A stretch of 43,615 nt of DNA. Source: Varibaculum cambriense (GTDB lineage Bacteria; Actinomycetota; Actinomycetes; Actinomycetales; Actinomycetaceae). Below the pieces are notes generated by a model, which searched no databases, was not told the origin of the DNA, and was given only the letters and a program-made list of their open reading frames with translations. Of this stretch, positions 24,183-32,055 are shown in pieces (the first letter of the stretch is position 1; every line of letters starts with the position of its first letter). Location: NCBI RefSeq assembly GCF_022133705.1, contig NZ_JAKNHJ010000020.1:1-43615 (forward strand), written 5' to 3'. The position numbers were made by a program, and so were the translations under genes.

Positions 24183-26480
24183 CTAGGAAGCTTCGATAGA
24201 CATAATATGGGCAGGACGATCGTAGGGGTTGAGCTCGAAATAGTTAGCCGAGCCCCAATCGTAGACTTTCCCATCTAGCTCGTCGCGTACTTTAAAGCAG
24301 GACGAGGAAGATCCACTGATCTTTAGCGCCGACAGATCCAGGTGAATGGCGCCAATCGCGGTATCGTGCGGATCCAGATTGACTACCACAATCACCGTGT
24401 CAGCCACCCCGGTAGGAGATTCCCAAGCATCTAGGTGTCGGGAGAAACAGACCACCCCCGGATGGGTAGTTTCATGAATCTTCAAATTCCGCAGACGCTG
24501 CAAAGCCGGGTGACGGCGGCGAATCCCATTCAAAGTAGTTAGCAAGCCCATCATTTCTTGCGCGGTTTCCCCGGAGTAATCACGTGGCTTGTACTCGTAC
24601 TTTTCGTTATCGATTTGCTCCTCAAAGCCGGGACGCTGCACATTTTCAATCAGTTCATAGCCGGAATAAATACCCCAGTTAGGGGAACCAGTAGCTGCCA
24701 AAACTGCCCGCATTTTGAAAGCCTGGATCCCGCCATCTACCATGACCTGGGTCAAAATATCGTGGGTAGTCGGCCAGAAAGAAGGCCGCATATAGGGGCT
24801 GGATTCCCAAGCCACCTCGTCGAAGTATTCTTCAATCTCTTTACGGGTGTTGCGCCAAGTGAAATAGGTATAGGACTGGTGGAAACCTACCTGCGCCAAA
24901 GTGCGCATCATAGCGGGGCGAGTAAACGCCTCCGCCAGGAACAACACTTCGGGATGCTTGTTGCGGAACTCCGCTAAGATTTCTTGCCAGAACTGTACCG
25001 GCTTGGTGTGGGGATTATCCACCCGGAAAATCGTTACCCCATGATCAATCCATTTTTGAATCACGTCGCGTACCGCGTTATATAAGCCGCGATAGTCTTG
25101 ATCAAAAACTAGGGGATAAATATCTTGATATTTCTTGGGAGGATTCTCCGCATAGGCAATCGTGCCATCCGGGCGGTGCTTAAACCACTCGGGATGATTC
25201 TTTACCCAGGGATGATCCGGGGAGCATTGCAGCGCCAAATCCAGCGCTACCTCTAGACCTAGACCTTTCGCTTTCTTAACGAAGTAATCAAAATCGTCAA
25301 AATCGCCCAGATCAGGGTGAATAGCGTCATGTCCCCCCTCGGGGCTGCCGATGCCGTAGGGTGAGCCGGGATCTTCCGGGGTAGCCTCCAAAGAATTATT
25401 ACGTCCCTTACGGAAAGTAGTTCCGATGGGGTGAACCGGAGTTAAATAGGCGACGTCGAACCCCATAGCGGCAATGCGCGGCAAATCAGCGGCGGCAGTG
25501 CGCAAGGTTCCCGTATGCCAATGCCCTTCCTGATCTTTATAGGCGCCGATAGAACGGGGGAAGATCTCGTACCAGGAACCGTAAAGGGCGCGTTCGCGGT
25601 CAACCCGCAAAGGATAGGTGCGGGAAGACTCCAGCAGATCCCGGAGGGGATGAGTCCGGAAGATTCCTCGAATCGAAGAATGAAGCCCCACCGACAGACG
25701 CTCTTGCACCGGACGCGACTGATCCCGCATAGCTTTGGCGGCATCCAAGAGGCGAGCGGCGCTCTTGGCATCCGGTGCCTGCTGGGTGGGATTATTTACG
25801 GCTTCCCCGCCGGCGGCACGTTCAAAAAGCCTGGCGCCTAGCTCAAACTCCATCTCCACATCTTGATCTGCCTGCACCTTAATGGAGGCTTCCTTTGCCC
25901 AGGTCTGATAGGGGTCGCAGAAAGTGTCGACCCTAAAACTCCAGTCCCCAACGCCGGTGGGCTTAATCCAGGCTTCCAGACGATCCAAACCGGGAGCGAC
26001 ATCGTACATCCGGGAGCGCATAGTTTCTTTGCCTTGCGGATCGATCAATACCACTTCTGCCCCTAAAGCATCGTGGCCTTCCCGGAACACCGTGGCGCGC
26101 ACGGGGAAAGATTCGTTCTCGACTGCTTTGGCGGGCCACAGCCCGTCCTCGAAAACCGGTTCAACTTCGGTGACCGGGATTCGTGCCAGGCGAGCCTCGG
26201 GAGAAATAAGGTTTAAAGGCTTTGCGGCAGCTGCTTTGGGGGAGGCTGCTTTCGCCCGGCTAGCGCGCCGGGGAGGAGCGCTGGTAGTAGTTTTAGCTTT
26301 ACTAGCGGAGGCCGTCTTGGCTTTCGCGGTGGTACTCGCCGGGGGAGTAGTGGTGGCGGCCTTGGCGTGAACCGCGGTTTTACGGGAACTGGTGGCGCTC
26401 ACCTTAGAAGATTTTGCCCCCTGACCAGCTGACCTAGTAGTTGAGCGAGTTTTGCGAGAACGAGGCGTATCGCCGGCCAT
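24183..26480 (-). CDS. glgE: Alpha-1,4-glucan:maltose-1-phosphate maltosyltransferase
   Basis: The 765-residue GH13_3 enzyme transfers maltosyl units from maltose-1-phosphate to growing alpha-1,4-glucan. The nucleophile is Asp488 in FRVDNPHTKP and the acid/base is Glu517 in LAEAFTRP; SYTYFTWRNTRKE and the N-terminal RIPVTEVEP segment are diagnostic of GlgE. The first 90 or so residues are an unusual Ala/Lys/Ser/Thr-rich basic extension, without which the enzyme would have the normal 670-residue length. ATG 26480 has GGAGACACC directly before it. It is the first gene of the glgE-treS-mak operon. GlgE is a known essential enzyme in mycobacteria because maltose-1-phosphate is toxic when it accumulates. 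Confidence 0.96.
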   Translation of the reverse strand: MAGDTPRSRKTRSTTRSAGQGAKSSKVSATSSRKTAVHAKAATTTPPASTTAKAKTASASKAKTTTSAPPRRASRAKAASPKAAAAKPLNLISPEARLARIPVTEVEPVFEDGLWPAKAVENESFPVRATVFREGHDALGAEVVLIDPQGKETMRSRMYDVAPGLDRLEAWIKPTGVGDWSFRVDTFCDPYQTWAKEASIKVQADQDVEMEFELGARLFERAAGGEAVNNPTQQAPDAKSAARLLDAAKAMRDQSRPVQERLSVGLHSSIRGIFRTHPLRDLLESSRTYPLRVDRERALYGSWYEIFPRSIGAYKDQEGHWHTGTLRTAAADLPRIAAMGFDVAYLTPVHPIGTTFRKGRNNSLEATPEDPGSPYGIGSPEGGHDAIHPDLGDFDDFDYFVKKAKGLGLEVALDLALQCSPDHPWVKNHPEWFKHRPDGTIAYAENPPKKYQDIYPLVFDQDYRGLYNAVRDVIQKWIDHGVTIFRVDNPHTKPVQFWQEILAEFRNKHPEVLFLAEAFTRPAMMRTLAQVGFHQSYTYFTWRNTRKEIEEYFDEVAWESSPYMRPSFWPTTHDILTQVMVDGGIQAFKMRAVLAATGSPNWGIYSGYELIENVQRPGFEEQIDNEKYEYKPRDYSGETAQEMMGLLTTLNGIRRRHPALQRLRNLKIHETTHPGVVCFSRHLDAWESPTGVADTVIVVVNLDPHDTAIGAIHLDLSALKISGSSSSCFKVRDELDGKVYDWGSANYFELNPYDRPAHIMSIEAS

Positions 26481-26608
26481 GGTGTCTCCTTATTAGACGG
26501 ACTGCTTCCCCTCCAGCCTAACAAGAGGTAGTGCGCCTCGCGTCCTTTCCGCTGTCAGCAAGCAATAAAAGTGAGCGTAAAGTACGGCTTCTTTGGAAAA
26601 AAACGGTT

Positions 26609-27274
26609 TTAACCATCGGTATCCGAGGCCGGGCCGTCTAAGGAAATCTTCGGACCGAGATAGGTGGGTTTTTGCTCGGTAAGCACCCAAGCAACATCCT
26701 TGGTGCGCGCCAAATATTCGCGGAGGTTACGTTCTACTTGCCCCCGATACGCATTACCGGCCGCACCTACTCCCCAAACCTCGATACCGCGGCTTTGACA
26801 ATCGTAGAGGGCGCGGGGCAGATGATAGGGCTGAGTCACTACGATCGCGCGTTGTACCGAAAAAATCGCTTCCGCGCGATAAGCCGATTCATAGGTAGAA
26901 AAACCGGCATGATCAGCATAAATCACCTGGGGGCTAATCCCATGCTTAATCAGCCACTGGCGCATCGCCTTGATCTCGTCATAGTGAACCTGTCCGTGAT
27001 CACCGCTAATCAAGATTGTCTTCGCCGCTCCGGCCTGATACAGATTCAAAGCAGTTTGCAGACGGTGGGTAAGCATCGGCGAGGGCGAGCCATTAGGCTT
27101 TACCCCCGCCCCCAAAACCAAGATCACCTGGGCATCCTGATCTTTAGCGTCAGATAACGAAACAATCTGATCTTTGGTTTTCTGCCAAACATAAATATTG
27201 GTTCCCGCCACCACAATAGCGGCAATCACCACCAGGGTAATCACTAGCCGGATCAGGCCACGTAAAGCACGCAT
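26609..27274 (-). CDS. YdcF/SanA family (DUF218) membrane-anchored protein
   Basis: The protein has 221 residues. An N-terminal hydrophobic segment (residues 7-27) anchors a DUF218 domain outside or at the membrane. The domain carries VILVLGAGVKPNGSPSPMLTHRL, TILISGDHG and IVVTQPYHLPRALYDC, the recognisable SanA/YdcF motifs. SanA is linked to vancomycin resistance and envelope barrier function in enterobacteria; the reaction is unknown. It starts four bases after trpS stops and lacks a good ribosome site of its own, so it is probably translated by coupling to trpS. Confidence 0.85.
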   Translation of the reverse strand: MRALRGLIRLVITLVVIAAIVVAGTNIYVWQKTKDQIVSLSDAKDQDAQVILVLGAGVKPNGSPSPMLTHRLQTALNLYQAGAAKTILISGDHGQVHYDEIKAMRQWLIKHGISPQVIYADHAGFSTYESAYRAEAIFSVQRAIVVTQPYHLPRALYDCQSRGIEVWGVGAAGNAYRGQVERNLREYLARTKDVAWVLTEQKPTYLGPKISLDGPASDTDG

Positions 27275-27278
27275 GAGG

Positions 27279-28382
27279 CTAGTAAACCATGTTCATCGCC
27301 TGGCGAACCTCTGACAAGGTCTGGTCAGCTACCTCATTGGCGCGTTGATTTCCGCGCTCTAGTACCTGCCACAAATAACCAGGGTCAGCCAAGAGTTCCG
27401 CGCGCCGCGCCCTAATCGGGGACAGAGCGCCATCTAAAGCCTCGGTGAGCACCTGTTTTAGCTTTCCTGCCCCCTGATCTCCGATTTCCTCGGCCAACGC
27501 GTGCGGATCCTGTCCACTAGCCAGGCCGGCCAGCCGTAACAGGTTCGAAACCTCGGGGCGATTCTCCGGATCATAAGTAATCTGGCGCTGCGCATCCGTC
27601 TTCGCGCGTTTAATCAACTTCGCAGTTTCGTCACTGGTCATTCCCAGTTCCACCGTGTTACCGCGCGACTTCGACATTTTTTCGCCATCGAGTCCCAAAA
27701 TCAGGGCGCCATCACCAGAAAGCAGTCCTTCCGGACGGGGGAACACCCGATGTTCCAAGGAAGACTTACGCCGGAAAACCCGCTCGAAACGATCCGAAAT
27801 CACCCGCGCCTGCTCCAAGTGAGGAAGTTGATCTTTACCCACTGGCACCAGGTTCGCTTTACAGAACAAAATATCGGCCGCCTGATGTACCGGGTAAGTC
27901 AGCAATAATCCCGACATGGGACGCTGCGAAGCCTCCAACTCTGCCTTCACCGTGGGGTTGCGGTGTAGCTCCGCCTCAGTCACCAACGACAGGAACGGCA
28001 ACATTAACTGGTTAGCTGCCGGCACCGATGAGTGCGTGAAAATCGTGGTGTTTTCCGGATCTAGGCCGCAAGCAATATAGTCTGCCAGCATATTCAGGAC
28101 GCGCTCACGGATCGGGCCAGTGCCCTCCCGATCGGTAATCACCTGGTAGTCCGCGATCAGAATCCAGGTTTCCACCCCGCGCTGCTGGATCGTGACTCGG
28201 TTCTTAATTGTCCCGAAATAATGCCCCAAATGGAGGGCGCCCGTGGGGCGATCCCCGGTAAGTACCCGGAACTTGGACGGATCCTTATCAATCGCTGCCT
28301 CAATCTCTTGAGATTTCAGCTCTGCCCGCTTCAAAGAAGCCGCATCAGTGGAATTTTCTAGTTTCTCGCCGCTATCGCTCAT
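27279..28382 (-). CDS. trpS: Tryptophan--tRNA ligase
   Basis: The protein, 367 residues, charges tRNA-Trp with tryptophan. It has the class I synthetase signatures: GALHLGHYFGT (the HIGH-type motif, about residue 45) and EKMSKSRGNTV (KMSKS). DILFCKANLVPVGKDQLPHLEQAR is a typical TrpS segment. I chose ATG 28382; the frame is open to a TTG at 28430, which has no family support. The N-terminal 35 residues before the catalytic core are a little longer than in E. coli TrpS. The downstream ydcF-like gene is co-transcribed. Confidence 0.95.
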   Translation of the reverse strand: MSDSGEKLENSTDAASLKRAELKSQEIEAAIDKDPSKFRVLTGDRPTGALHLGHYFGTIKNRVTIQQRGVETWILIADYQVITDREGTGPIRERVLNMLADYIACGLDPENTTIFTHSSVPAANQLMLPFLSLVTEAELHRNPTVKAELEASQRPMSGLLLTYPVHQAADILFCKANLVPVGKDQLPHLEQARVISDRFERVFRRKSSLEHRVFPRPEGLLSGDGALILGLDGEKMSKSRGNTVELGMTSDETAKLIKRAKTDAQRQITYDPENRPEVSNLLRLAGLASGQDPHALAEEIGDQGAGKLKQVLTEALDGALSPIRARRAELLADPGYLWQVLERGNQRANEVADQTLSEVRQAMNMVY

Positions 28383-28460
28383 GGTTCCCAGTCTACGGTG
28401 CCAAGGATATTCCCGGAAAACCGGGTGCAACTGATAAGTCTCTTTCTTGTTGTTAGGTGT

Positions 28461-28626
28461 GCGCGGGGTAAAAGTTTTTCCTCCTGCTAATCACCCGGGG
28501 GCGAGATTTTTCCTCCTGCCCAAGAATTTGGAAAACATAGCCACGTTTTCCAAATTCTTATGCCCACCGCACCTGCTCGGATAAAATCTCGCCCCCGGGT
28601 TTACTCGGAAAACTTTTTCCCCACGC
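28461..28626. repeat. Nested-palindrome intergenic element, copy 3a (interrupted outer copy)
   Basis: Arms GCGCGGGGTAAAAGTTTT (28461-28478) and AAAACTTTTTCCCCACGC (28609-28626) are complementary with two differences. Inside the left arm is TTTCCTCCTGC, and before the right arm is ACTCGGA, the same subterminal segments as in the other copies. The middle, where the inner hairpin would be, is instead a complete second element (28494-28599). It lies downstream of the DUF3800 gene and upstream of trpS. Confidence 0.8.
28494..28599. repeat. Nested-palindrome intergenic element, copy 3b (inserted in copy 3a)
   Basis: Arms CCCGGGGGCGAGATTTT (28494-28510) and AAAATCTCGCCCCCGGG (28583-28599) match perfectly over 17 bp. 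The inner hairpin is AAGAATTTGGAAAAC / GTTTTCCAAATTCTT, the same stem as in copies 1 and 4. The spacers TCCTCCTGCCC and TGCCCACCGCACCTGCTCGGAT are present. It is complete and sits inside the arms of copy 3a. Confidence 0.85.
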
Positions 28627-29038
28627 TTAGCCAATACATGTAAGCTGCTAGGTCTGGTTGGACCCGGGTTTTCGGGAATGGAGGTAAGTAAGAGGAGCGT
28701 GTCCCTGTTAAGTTGCGCGTGCAGTTGATTATCAGGTGCCTTGAAAATTGGTGGTAGTTCCGCGCGTGTGGATTGTAATTATTGCTCTTGGTATTCTTCG
28801 ACCGGTATTGCCGGAATCATTATTTGACATTTGAGTTATATGAAGGGGATCTTTTTCGTTTTCAGGTGGTCTGTTAACGCAGAGGTTGTCATTGACGAAC
28901 CCAACAATAACGGCACCACGGCTGCAGACATCTGCTCCCTAATGCATGAGCTACCAGCCTGGACTAACTGTTTACCGATTGATGCTGTCGGATGCGAGTG
29001 CGGTTTTTATCAGCAGGATTGAGTGCATGGCTCGCGGT
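28627..29038. other. 412-base region with only a small unrecognised ORF
   Basis: Between the palindromic element and the DUF3800 stop I see no recognisable gene. One plus-strand frame from ATG 28840 to 29022 would give 60 residues (starting MKGIFFVF, then AEVVIDEPNNNGTTAADI). It reads somewhat protein-like and has GAAGGGG near its start, but I know no match, and there is no second line of evidence. It may be a fragment of a gene broken when the island formed. Confidence 0.35.
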
Positions 29039-29851
29039 CTAGTAGCAGGTGGCGTAGTTGCCGAGGAATTTCGGGTAGAGGTCTTTCGTGGTGCTGCTTG
29101 CGGCGCGTATTTTGGAGTGTTCGCTCGTGATCCCACTGAGCCGGTTACCAAAATACTTGAGTGCCCACTTATATTCAGCAAAATCCGAATCATATTTGTA
29201 TGCAGCAATACGGCCAAGGATTGCACATATCCAGTCCGCGCATTGAACCGTTTGATACAGATGACTCTCCACCTCCATCGGCGGCTCCACAAGTTTCGTA
29301 GCATCTTCACTGCTGAACATGAACGCTGCTGCGCCAGCGAAAATCTCCAGTCGTTCCTTCTCGCCCTGTTTGTCGAGCACCATCAACAGATTCTCAGCAT
29401 CAGGCAAATCCCAATTCACTCGTTGAATCAGCTGCTTCATCGCATGGTCGTAACGCTCAGCGTTCGTCTCAGGGGCCTCACTCGGAGTACCGCGCAGTTT
29501 CTCCTGCCCATAAAACACCACGCGAGCATCCAATGATTCCAGCGTGTCTAAAACCCTGAAAATGAGGCGGCGAGTTTCCCGATACTTCTCGATATTCTTC
29601 GTGGTGAGCAACGCTGAGCCTTTCTTTTCCCAATGCTCCACGCGTTTACCTGCCGAGATTACTTTCGCCTCAATTTCTTCACGTAGCCCATGCTCCTTAA
29701 CGAAACGGAAAATACCAGACAGCTTGCGAATGTTCTGGGCTGGGATCACAAAACCGCCGAGTCCGAATACCGGGTGAGTCTTGTAGGACGGGTCGAATCG
29801 GCTCACGTATGCGCCGTTATGCCCAAACTCATCGAAATACCCGACGTACAC
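29039..29851 (-). CDS. DUF3800 domain-containing protein
   Basis: The protein, about 270 residues, carries the DUF3800 hallmark YFDEFGHNG right at its N-terminus (residues about 5-13), then FGLGGFVIP, and an acidic LLMVLDKQGEKERLE segment near the middle, consistent with an RNase H-like metal-binding fold. Function is unknown; members are frequent in mobile and defence-related regions. The frame is open to TTG 29959, but GTG 29851 has GGGAGGT four bases upstream and places the conserved motif at the normal distance from the start. A stable hairpin (29875-29896) lies just before it. Downstream is the palindromic element. It belongs to the accessory island with hsdS. Confidence 0.8.
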   Translation of the reverse strand: MYVGYFDEFGHNGAYVSRFDPSYKTHPVFGLGGFVIPAQNIRKLSGIFRFVKEHGLREEIEAKVISAGKRVEHWEKKGSALLTTKNIEKYRETRRLIFRVLDTLESLDARVVFYGQEKLRGTPSEAPETNAERYDHAMKQLIQRVNWDLPDAENLLMVLDKQGEKERLEIFAGAAAFMFSSEDATKLVEPPMEVESHLYQTVQCADWICAILGRIAAYKYDSDFAEYKWALKYFGNRLSGITSEHSKIRAASSTTKDLYPKFLGNYATCY

Positions 29852-29874
29852 GTCACCTCCCGCTACGAACACGA

Positions 29875-29896
29875 AAGCCCGCGAAATCGCGGGCTT
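29875..29896 (-). terminator. Hairpin with AAGCCCGCG / CGCGGGCTT stem before DUF3800
   Basis: A 9-bp perfect stem (AAGCCCGCG, loop AAAT, CGCGGGCTT) lies 24 bases before the DUF3800 start. On the minus strand the stem ends in CTTTCG, a poor T tract. Stems of this kind are common as terminators in phage-derived DNA. Here it could end transcription from hsdS, or modulate the DUF3800 gene. Confidence 0.5.
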
Positions 29897-30012
29897 CGGA
29901 AGTGGAGCACCGAAATGCGTCCACAGGTAAATATACCAGAGCCCTACCGCAACCAGCAATAGCGGATACTAGGGTCAAGGGTTAATGGCTAAACCACCCC
30001 GACACGCCCGGG

Positions 30013-30057
30013 AAAAGACACACATTTGGGCATTAGCCCAAAATCTTCTGGTCTTTT
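30013..30057. repeat. Small nested inverted repeat
   Basis: AAAAGAC (30013-30019) and GTCTTTT (30051-30057) enclose TTTGGGC-ATTA-GCCCAAA (30025-30042), a perfect 7-bp hairpin. This gives the same outer-arm plus inner-hairpin plan as the larger elements on a smaller scale, but shares no sequence with them. Confidence 0.5.
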
Positions 30058-30228
30058 GCCGTTGGCAGTGCTGTGTTTCGTCAATGTTTGCGCGAATCCT
30101 TGGGGTGAACGAAAGCCGCTGTCATCGGCACTCTCCTGATAAGTGGAGGGTCAACGGCAGGAGTCCTTTGCCATTAGATACTCCTATTTTCGTTATGACG
30201 CAGCAGTGCTGGACAGGTTTTACCGGCG

Positions 30229-31391
30229 CTAATTGCTGGGGGTGAAAATCAGAAGTCGGTCGCGGTAATACTCGTACTGTTTACGCCGAGCTTCGATTTC
30301 TGCCGGTAAACCAGAAGAAAGATCATTTACCAAAGCATCGAACTTATCCAGAATCGCAACAATCCGTTCCTGCTCCGACAAAGGCGGCACTTTAATAACC
30401 ATCTTTTTTAGATCACCACCAGTTACCAAAGGTTGTCCCCCTCCTTTAGCTAGATTGCGTAAATTAATTGCAGTAAGTTGGTGAAAAGCATAACGCAGAT
30501 TCCAACTGGGATTTGGATGCATTATCAACGCATTGTCGCTAACTCCGTAATCACCATCTACTACATAAACCTTCCCTGCATATGCGCCCACACGAGCGAT
30601 TAGTATTGCCGACCCTGAATAAAGAGACCGATTCGTTGTAGCGATTTTTCCGGTTGACCCAAATAAAGGAAATAATCCATCCTCTGCCCAGTCTGATTTT
30701 TTACTTTTCCCAGATTTAACATCAATAATGAGATCCGCAATGGATTTTTCCTCCGAATTGCGAACGTTCTTCAAAAGCGAGTCGCGGTAGTACTCGTACT
30801 GCTTGCGACGAGCTTCTAGCCCCGCTTCTAGCTCCGCTTCTAGCTCCGTAAAAGAATCTAAAATCCGTACGATCTCATTTTGCACTTCCAGTGGCGGCAC
30901 CGGAAATTTTATTTTTGCAAGAGCTTTTTTAGAAATATTGTATCTAGTTACACCATTCGCACATTTTATTATCTGTTTTCGCATGCCTGTAGAACGGAAT
31001 AAATACTTAGCAAATTCCGGTTTAATGCTCTCTGGGAGATGCACAAAAAGCAGAAGCTATTTAGAAAAATGTCTTCCTTTAAATCTGTGGTCACAACCGA
31101 GGTCATCCCGGACTCATCTAAATTTTCTGAGGAGGATGTAAAAATTAAATCCCCTCTTCGTAGACTCGTCTGGCGTTCTCCAACATTGATTCTTACAGAT
31201 TTAAGATCTGAAAAATCGACTTCGATATTATCGAAAACATTTTTATATGAAACGAATTTCGCATTACCATCTGCAAAGTCTGCTTTGGTCTTGCCCTTCA
31301 AACCTGAAATAAAGTCACCCAGGTCGGATATACGCAAGTAATCCACGCCGTTGGGGCAGTGGTGGGAGATTAGGTCTGCTATGCGGCTCAT
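30229..31391 (-). pseudogene. hsdS: Type I restriction-modification specificity subunit, frameshifted
   Basis: HsdS selects the DNA target of a type I restriction-modification enzyme. The reading frame starts at ATG 31391 (GAGGT before it) and runs through the first target-recognition domain to FLNSFCFL, then continues in another frame from 31044 as HLPESIKPEFAKYLFRSTG. The break lies at a run of five T on the coding strand (31045-31049); one T missing or two extra explains it. After the break come the central conserved repeat EARRKQYEYYRDSLL, a second target domain (FPLFGSTGKIATTN) and the C-terminal repeat EARRKQYEYYRDRLL. Rejoined, it is about 387 residues, normal for HsdS. No hsdM or hsdR is nearby. 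It may be phase-variable, decayed, or a sequencing error. Confidence 0.85.
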
Positions 31392-31570
31392 GCGGTTACC
31401 TCGTTTTTGGGGGTGCTGCTGGCGCTTTCGGGGATTGGTGTTTGCGCTGTTGCAGCTTGCAAGATGGACCTCCCGATAATCGCAGCCTCGCCCTCTATAG
31501 TACAAAGTTAGTAACCGCCTAGCGATAAACTTGCCGCCGGTGATCTACTTCAAGACAGATATTTATACGT

Positions 31571-31680
31571 TCGCGCGGGGGAGAGATTTTATCCGAGTGG
31601 GTGCGGTGGGCATAAGAATTTGGAAAACGCCGCGACGTTTTCCAAATTCTTGGGCAGGAGGAAAAATCTCGCCCCCGCGA
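31571..31680. repeat. Nested-palindrome intergenic element, copy 4
   Basis: Arms TCGCGCGGGGGAGAGATTTT (31571-31590) and AAAATCTCGCCCCCGCGA (31663-31680) pair apart from one extra base and one mismatch. The inner hairpin AAGAATTTGGAAAACG / CGTTTTCCAAATTCTT is as in copies 1 and 3b; ATCCGAGTGGGTGCGGTGGG and TGGGCAGGAGGAAAA are the shared spacers. It fills most of the 354-base gap between the antitoxin gene and hsdS; the rest of that gap holds nothing I can name. TATAC occurs on both sides close to the ends, a weak hint of a target duplication. Confidence 0.85.
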
Positions 31681-31745
31681 TATACACACCGGCAGAAATT
31701 TGCCTATTGTGCAGGGATTCTTCCGATTTGATCAGCAACTTATTC

Positions 31746-31988
31746 TCACAAGCAAAGGTGATCTTGTAGCTGGTCAATCGATATAGTGTCCAGTTGTCCT
31801 GCTCGGTACTCGTCAACTTTTTTGAGGAGCCCATACTGGTATTCGAGATTCGGTATTGATTCCTCGAGTGCTTTCGTGAAGTAATAGTTGCGGCTGTGTC
31901 CAGTATTCTTAGCCAGATCGTCATAACGCTTCACTAAATCTACCGGTAACCGAACCACTGTTGGCACAGAATTCACTGCTTTACCCAT
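31746..31988 (-). CDS. Ribbon-helix-helix antitoxin-like protein (RelB/CopG type)
   Basis: The protein, 80 residues, has a ribbon-helix-helix DNA-binding N-terminus: the strand VPTVVRLPVDL, then two helices DLVKRYDDLAKNTG and SRNYYFTKALEESI. A charged helix (YGLLKKVDEYRAGQLDTISIDQLQ) follows, of the kind that wraps a RelE/ParE toxin. I chose ATG 31988 with GGAGG six bases upstream over the longer frame from 32030. No toxin gene follows: 66 bases downstream the palindromic copy 4 begins. So it is an orphan, or its toxin was lost. It lies between palindromic copies 4 and 5 in the same orientation. Confidence 0.75.
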   Translation of the reverse strand: MGKAVNSVPTVVRLPVDLVKRYDDLAKNTGHSRNYYFTKALEESIPNLEYQYGLLKKVDEYRAGQLDTISIDQLQDHLCL

Positions 31989-32055
31989 ATTCATCCTCCC
32001 TGGTTCGGCACTTGTAAACCTTGCTAACAATGTACTACGAAAATACTTCTAGTTA

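Larger units (their letters stand above)
29852..30228. other. 377-base gap between hsdS and DUF3800 with two hairpins
   Basis: No gene is supported in this stretch. It holds a strong hairpin at 29875-29896 and a nested inverted repeat at 30013-30057. On the minus strand there are two tiny frames with good ribosome sites (one of 7 codons after TAGGAG, one of 14 codons after CAGGAG), too short to call. The region may be the debris of a lost gene. Confidence 0.5.

Noticed and set aside
28840-29022. 60-residue plus-strand frame as a firm gene
   Set aside because: No match is recognised and composition alone is not enough, so it is only mentioned within the gap description.
29985-30245. 86-residue plus-strand frame between hsdS and DUF3800
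   Set aside because: It has no ribosome site, an irregular composition and spans the inverted repeat at 30013-30057.
30803-31341. Plus-strand frames opposite hsdS
   Set aside because: They are shadows of the hsdS coding frame and have no ribosome site or domain.
31589-31924. Frame downstream of the antitoxin as a possible toxin
   Set aside because: It overlaps most of the antitoxin gene in another frame and ends inside palindromic copy 4; no RelE/ParE motif is visible.
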